Shown: positions 58,471 to 64,000 of the stretch, in pieces
Layout of the letters: the number at the start of each line of letters is the position of its first letter
How positions within the stretch are numbered: position 1 is the first letter of the stretch
From: Combretum micranthum
Lineage: Eukaryota; Streptophyta; Magnoliopsida; Myrtales; Combretaceae
DNA length: 64,000 nucleotides
NCBI GenBank assembly: GCA_024138025.1
Contig: JAMXBD010000723.1
Span: 511,001 to 575,000 of the forward strand
Direction: 5' to 3'
Position numbers and translations under genes: made by a program
Notes under the pieces: model-generated
Told to the model about the DNA's origin: nothing
The model's database searches: none
Seen by the model: the letters and a program-made list of their open reading frames with translations, nothing else

Positions 58471-61400
58471 AAAATTATGGACTTGTTACGACCTAGAAAT
58501 ATACAAGAATTTGAAAGATGCTCGCATAAGCTCAAGACTGTTGGATGAAATAATAAGATCATAATAATTATAACAAAATTAGTAAAATTTGTTAATAATA
58601 GTAGTTATTGTAACACCATTCTCATCTATCCTAAATAGAAATTGTAACTAGATCTACATGACCTCTAAAAAAGAGAATAAAACAAAAGAAAAGGGACCAT
58701 ATATTGTTACATCCCTCAAGAAACTAAGGAGTTGGGGAGCATGGTTAGTTGAATGAGCTTTTCTATAAATTGTTCTTCTTGCACATGCAATCATAAATGA
58801 AAATCAATTAAAGTGCTGGCTCTACACAGATTAGGGTTTGAATTTACCAAGGGAAAGAGAGACGAGCTAAGGGAGAGAGAGAGGACAACATTTTGAAATC
58901 TTTTTTACTATGAGAGTACAACAATGTTTTGGTAGACTTGTAAATATGGCAACCGTAAAAAAATGTTACACCCTCAATCTTTCTTTAATCATTGAGTTTG
59001 CGAAAACAACCAATGATTAGTTTTCTTCATATATAGTTGAATATTTTTCATATATATCCAGATTTATTTATGCTGAGAGCAACATTATTTGCCTAAAACC
59101 AATGAGTTTGAATCTATTTAAAGGGTCTGGGCTTACTTGCCTTGATTCAAAAATCCACCTACGAATCACAAACATATCCAGATACTTTACAATGTGAAAT
59201 AGTCTATACATCAATCATAAGTAATCATAATCATTTGAAGTCTTTAAAAATAAATTTAAGTCAATGTATGGATCAAATTATCAATTTAAAAAAAAATTCC
59301 AATTTTACCTTGAATTAGGAACCCAAAATTTTTAAAACTCAAAAATATCAAAATAAGGTAAATTAGAATTAAAAAATGTTTTTAAATGAAAACTTTACAA
59401 GGAAAATTGATAAGATATTAAACTAGTCGAATTGACATACATGGAAAAGTGAGTCCTTAAAATTATGTTGCATGGCTCAATCTAATAAAACGATAAAACC
59501 TTATACCTCCCTCATCCTTCAAAATTCATATGGCATCCCCCTACCCTGCTTTTTCTCCTTATCTTCTCCTTTCCTTCATTTCATTTATTATTCATTAAAA
59601 TCTCCCTAAGATCCATAGAGGTAAAATATTTATAAAATCCATCTTTTAAGTCCTTTAGTTCATATTTAAGCTAGTACAATGTAATATTAATGTTTCTTTT
59701 TTTTTTTCCCCTCAAGAAAATGAAGAAAACATGAACAATTAAGGAGATTAGGAGCTACAAAATTCATAATACTCATGACTAAGGTAAGTATTAAATTTGA
59801 AAATGAAGAGGAAGAAGCTACTCAAAGTTTACAAAATTCATAAGAAGGTTCACTACAAAAAAATTGGGATTTAAAGACAAAATTTCCATCTCTAAATGTA
59901 ATTTCCTATTATAAAAATTATTATCATTAATTTTATTTATAGAAATATAACTTATCTGACTAGTTTTCTATTGCATATTTTTTGTCTCTAAAAGTCAATT
60001 TTCTTATAGTGTAAGAGTGTTATTTTAAAGAGAGTTATTGTAAATTTTATAGCATGGAAATTGATATGGCGTGTTGGTTGATGATATGAGTAGCTAAATT
60101 TCAAGTTATTGGGTGTTTTTAGAGTCTTCATTTCAAGTAAAAGCTGAAACAAGCGGGCTTAGTGCAAATTCAGATGATGTAAGCTACTATACTTACTCCT
60201 AGTGTTGGAATTTTCTAAATATTGAAGTAGCTTTGTTAAATAATATGTATTATGATGTGTAGACTTGGAAATTGAAGTTTTTAGCTACTGGAAATTATAG
60301 CTTTCATAATGAATTTGGTGGTGGGTTCACATAAATATGATTTTCTTTGAAGATAATTTGATATGGGATTAGATATTGGATTGGATTTGCAAAATGAATG
60401 TGAATTATGTGGAATCGTGCATGTGCATGGTTATAAGGAATGGGAGATTATTGTTTAAACTTGGAAATTTTGATTAATTATGTAAATTATGGTGTTTAGG
60501 TGATGAATTATAAGAGTATTAATTAATTGAGTTAATATAAATGAAATTTTTGCCAAAAAAACTATAAATGAATTTGGATATGTAGAGATGAAATTATTAA
60601 CAAAACAAGATGAATTGAAGATTTTAATTAAAAAAAATTGATTTCAAGTGCCCTATTAATGATAATTTTGGTAAATTATAATATACATAAGTGTTTGGTA
60701 ATAGTCTTTGAAGTGTACGATTGAATATTTTTCATATTGTCACATAAATGGCTTAATTGGTATCATTGCTGACAAGACACATGCTATATTACTTCCTTTA
60801 GCATTTGGGGCTATTTAGAATTGATGTATATAATGCATTTACGATTAGGGTTCAATGATGCATAAATGATTAGGAGTTGACTAAAGGTTGATTTGAATTA
60901 ATTCGAGTATAAATGATGGTTTATACAGCTTAGATTGATGAATTGTAATAATTTCATGTTCGAAAACGTGTTAAATTGAGCATAAATCAATGTTTATAAT
61001 GTGCATTTAATGATTAAGAATAGATACTAGTGGACCAATATATCTAGATATGCTTGAGACCATAGGCACTAATTGATGGGATTGGCACATTGTACATGTT
61101 GAATATGAGATAGTGATAGAGTGGACTATATTAGTTGGATATTTGAAATGCGGTTATGATGGCATTAAGAAGAAATATAATGATATCTTGAGGCTTGGGA
61201 CAAAATATGTATTGAGAGTAAATGTTTAAGTAGGTTTTATGGAGTAATTTAAGCATAATTGTGACTATAGGGCACCAATGAGTGATTGATTGCCTTGGTT
61301 ACACTGAAAACATTATTTATGAATTTTTATATGTTCTTGAGGTGCTGGAAATGCAAACTTATGATTGGTTGGAACAAGAAATAATTTGCCAATGGTATAA

Positions 61401-62949
61401 ATTTGTAGAATGTGGATTTTGTAATTGGGTATAAGGATAGAATGATTTGGAATTATAAGATATCTATGATTTTTGGGTGATATAACCCCAATAGTGAATA
61501 GGATTTGGGTCATAGAGACACTTAGGGTGCTTAATATGTGTTGATTGGCTATGTTTGTTTGTTAAAGCACCCCTGCTTTATTTACTATAAATAAAAATGA
61601 GATTAATGAGATAATTTATGAAAAATTATAAACCTTAAGACCTCACAAAAAACATATTTTTATGCCCTTTTGACATATTATGATATGTTTAATTTAATAA
61701 GATACTATGCCATGTATTTATGGAAGAATTCCTCTTTTGCATGAAAAATACTTAAGCTAAATAATTAGAACTTTGTATTGAAAATATGATATAAATAAAA
61801 TATAAATTTGAATAATAAACATATCATGTGAATTTGGCTTACTACCTAAATAAAATTGTAGCAAATGCATGAATTATGAATGTTGCATGATGGACAACTC
61901 ATGTGCTAGGAATTGTAGATGGTTTTATTTCATAATTCTATAGCACGCAAATATGATGTTTATAGATAATTTTCAACTTGTTATTATATCAATTATGTCT
62001 CACATTGATGGAGATATAATTATATTAATAGGTAGATTAGTTATGAGTTGCATAACTAAACATAAGGTACTGTGGATTTAATAATTAAAATAGGATACTA
62101 AGGATAGTAATATATTAGTGGAATATGAGACTCCATTCTTAGAAGGCTAAGAACCAAAACTCAAAAAAATATAACCTGCTAAAATTGGTTAACTTGAATT
62201 CAAAAATAGATCCTAACATATATCATTAATTAGACAACTTGACTATTATAAAACTTATGACTTAGAGATATAAAATAAACACTTACACAAACCCATTAGG
62301 ACTTAATGTCTCAAAACTTGGTTAAATCCTATTAACGGGAATCATGACCCTATGAAACGTAATTAGGCGACCTTTTAAACTAAAAATGACAATTAAAAGA
62401 AATTAATGTTTAATATGAGATGGATGGATATGATGTGAATATGAACAGACACTTAAGCCTTGTTGGACTTTTGGGATTTTGAAAGCAACTTAAGAACAGG
62501 TATGCAATAAATGCATATTGCTTCGTAGGATAAAATTGATTACTAAACTTGATACTTAAACTTGGCTTAATTACTTGTTGGTTGTTTCGTGGTTGTTTGC
62601 TCTAGAAAGTGGCACCCTTACATTAAGTTATGAGTCTAATGACAACTTTTGATAATTAGCATTTAGACACTTGAGCTCCTAGGGAATGTGTGGTACAGCT
62701 AGACATGTAGACGATAAGGGAGTTTTGAGACTGGATAATTGATTGGAGTTGGGATGAAGTTGTAATGAGTTATGTGAGATAATGAGATCTTACATAAAAC
62801 TTTGCAATGGACTTTGCTCATTCATGGCCTCATATGAAAAGTGAACCAAAAAGACTACTTCTTTTTATTTTTCCTTTTGAGCAACTTCCAGAGGCTTGTC
62901 AAACCCTCTAATACTTGATTAGGGACCCCTTTCATTTCCTGTAGGGTTG
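58471..62949. other. Non-coding, LTR-like in part; no gene recognised
   Basis: TGTTACGACCTAGAAAT at about 58485 resembles the start of Del/Tekay-type LTRs. 59500-59780 has a CT-rich leader-like part followed by a purine-rich segment, and 62440-62800 has the flavour of an LTR end. I cannot place termini or a duplication. No frame over 80 codons shows a domain. Confidence 0.35.
59851..60011. mobile_element. CACTA-type MITE with intact CACTA ends (161 bp)
   Basis: Left CACTACAAAAAAATTG and right CAATTTTCTTATAGTG are inverted repeats ending in CACTA/TAGTG. The interior has TTTAAAGACAAAATTTC and TTTGTCTCTAAAAGTC. It is the best-preserved member of the family also seen at 7840 and 34887. The flanking trinucleotides (GTT, TAA) do not match, so no duplication is seen. 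Confidence 0.75.
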
Positions 62950-63650
62950 TAAACAAGTCCCTGAAAGAAAGGCTACCATTAAAAGAGGTACAAGAGCTTC
63001 TTAAGACTAACTTCATTAGACAAGAAATATACTCCATATGGTTGACCAACGTAATCTTAGTCAAGAAGGTAAGCAGAAAACAGAGGACGTGCATCAACTA
63101 TATAGATCTCAATAAAGCCCACTCGAAAGACTACTTTCCACTACCAATAACTGATCAACTATTGGATTCCACCTTGGGTCATGCACTTATAAGCTTCATA
63201 GATACCTTCTTTAATTATAACTAAATTAAGAATGAGCCTAAGCATGAAATGCATACTTCTTGGCTTACATTCTTTGGCATCTATTGTTACAAGGTAATAC
63301 CCTTTCGGCTTATAGAACTTTGTAGTGACCTATTAATATCTTGTGACTAAAGTATTGAAACATTAGATTGGAAGAAACATGGATGTCCATGTTGATGATG
63401 TGGTCATCAAAGCACAAGTCCAACTAATCACTCGACAAACTTAAGGGAGAGTTCGATCGCGTGTAACCCTTTAACATTAAATTAAACCCCATGAAGTGTG
63501 TCTTCAGAGTTGCAATAAGAAAATGCCTAGAATACTTGATTACCCAACGAATGATTGAGGCTAACTCTGAAAAAATCTGAGTTGTCTTAGATTTATTGAA
63601 CAAAGATGATCAAAGAAGTCCAATGGCTGTATGGTTAGACTGTTGTCTCG
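62950..63650 (+). pseudogene. Ty3/gypsy reverse transcriptase remnant (Tat-like)
   Basis: The plus strand reads VVNKSLKERLPLKEVQELLK, then FIRQEIYSIWLTNVILVKKV, INYIDLNKAHSKDYFPLPIT and STLGHALISFIDTF, then a stop where the glutamine of YNQ is expected. Further on are CYKVIPFRL, IGRNMDVHVDDVVIKA (catalytic DD retained) and, from 63590, VQWLYG and RFIS fragments. The DLNKA..KD..PLP and GRNM(E/D)V(Y/H)VDD wording is typical of the Tat/Ogre side of plant Ty3/gypsy. Several stops and shifts. No gag or integrase lies nearby; downstream, the frame gives way to a tandem repeat. Confidence 0.85.
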
Positions 63651-63746
63651 ATTAGATTCATATCTCGTAGCAAAAAAATAAAAAAATCTCCATATATTCT
63701 CTTAGCTACGTACGAATCCAAAAAATTCCAATGTTCCAACACTTAA

Positions 63747-64000
63747 AGGTAACTCTTGTGAAAAATGAACTCTTCAGGTTGAAAGGTAATCCTTATGCTC
63801 AAATGATAAGTCTTATAAATACTAACCACTTCAACTTGGAGATTAACTCCTACGTTCAAAGGGTAACTCCAAAAAAAAAATCAAACTTTTTAGCTTGAAG
63901 GATACCTCTCATGCTCAAAGGATAACTCCTATAAAAATTGAGCTCGTGAGCTTAGAGGGTAACTCCTATGCTCAAAGGATAACTCCCATAAGAATCGAGC
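63747..64000 (+). repeat. Tandem repeat, period ~57 bp, running off the window
   Basis: Four full units (63747-63803, 63804-63860, 63861-63919, 63920-63976) and a partial fifth share GGATAACTCCTATAA, a GAGCTC(G/T)..GAGCTT(A/G)GAGG-like part and TAACTCCTATGCTCAAA. Lengths are 57, 57, 59 and 57 bp, the third having an A-run. Units diverge more to the left; the last two are nearly identical. Confidence 0.88.

Overview
The window looks like AT-rich plant nuclear DNA, most likely from a eudicot; GC is roughly 30% by eye. Every coding trace I can recognise belongs to plant transposable elements: Ty3/gypsy and Ty1/copia LTR retrotransposons, an L1-type LINE, and Mutator-, PIF/Harbinger- and CACTA-type DNA elements. 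I found no intact host gene, rRNA, tRNA gene, CRISPR array or bacterial-style operon. It reads as a gene-poor, nested-transposon block. All transposon reading frames are broken by stops and frameshifts, and many of the stops look like CAA/CAG or TGG codons changed by C-to-T or G-to-A transitions, as expected for old, methylated copies.

Layout, left. 1-3.9 kb is a Ty3/gypsy remnant of the Del/Tekay kind: an LTR fragment fused directly to the RNase H-integrase part of pol, followed by a second LTR. 5.2-10 kb holds a small inverted-repeat element and a 2.9 kb element with long inverted termini, which carries a CACTA-type MITE and a gypsy remnant inside it. 11.1-17.7 kb has two LTRs of one family in opposite orientations, the first cut by a CACTA-like terminus. 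17.7-22.3 kb is a minus-strand Ty1/copia element with 5' LTR, primer-binding site, gag, gag-pre-integrase and integrase, but no reverse transcriptase.

Layout, middle. 22.6-30.6 kb is bounded by a directly repeated LTR pair. Between them lies a clean 2,360 bp solo LTR with perfect ATCTT target duplications. The right LTR carries a Mutator-type MITE that the left LTR lacks. 30.6-31.2 kb is a LINE endonuclease remnant. 32.6-33.4 kb is an element with inverted repeats of about 165 bp and an unusual C-rich interior. 34.1-35.4 kb has tandem duplications and MITEs. 36.8-39.8 kb is a probable long LTR.

Layout, right. 40.5 and 47.4 kb hold two PIF/Harbinger-type MITEs of one family, in opposite orientation, with TAA and TTA duplications. 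Between them is an internally deleted minus-strand copia element (42.6-47.0 kb). 49,981-56,671 is the structurally most complete element: a Ty3/gypsy copy with both LTRs, PBS, gag, protease, RT, RNase H, integrase, PPT and a perfect CCTTT duplication. Its polyprotein reading frame runs into the 3' LTR. Beyond it lie LTR-like sequence, an RNase H-like remnant, a CACTA MITE, a gypsy RT remnant at 63 kb, and a 57 bp tandem repeat that runs off the window.

No candidate for a new functional system in the sense of a working gene set is visible. The most interesting material is structural: nested insertions that can be ordered in time, MITE families with target duplications and an empty site, a possible sequence-capturing Mutator-like element, and clusters of family-specific short motifs in several LTRs.
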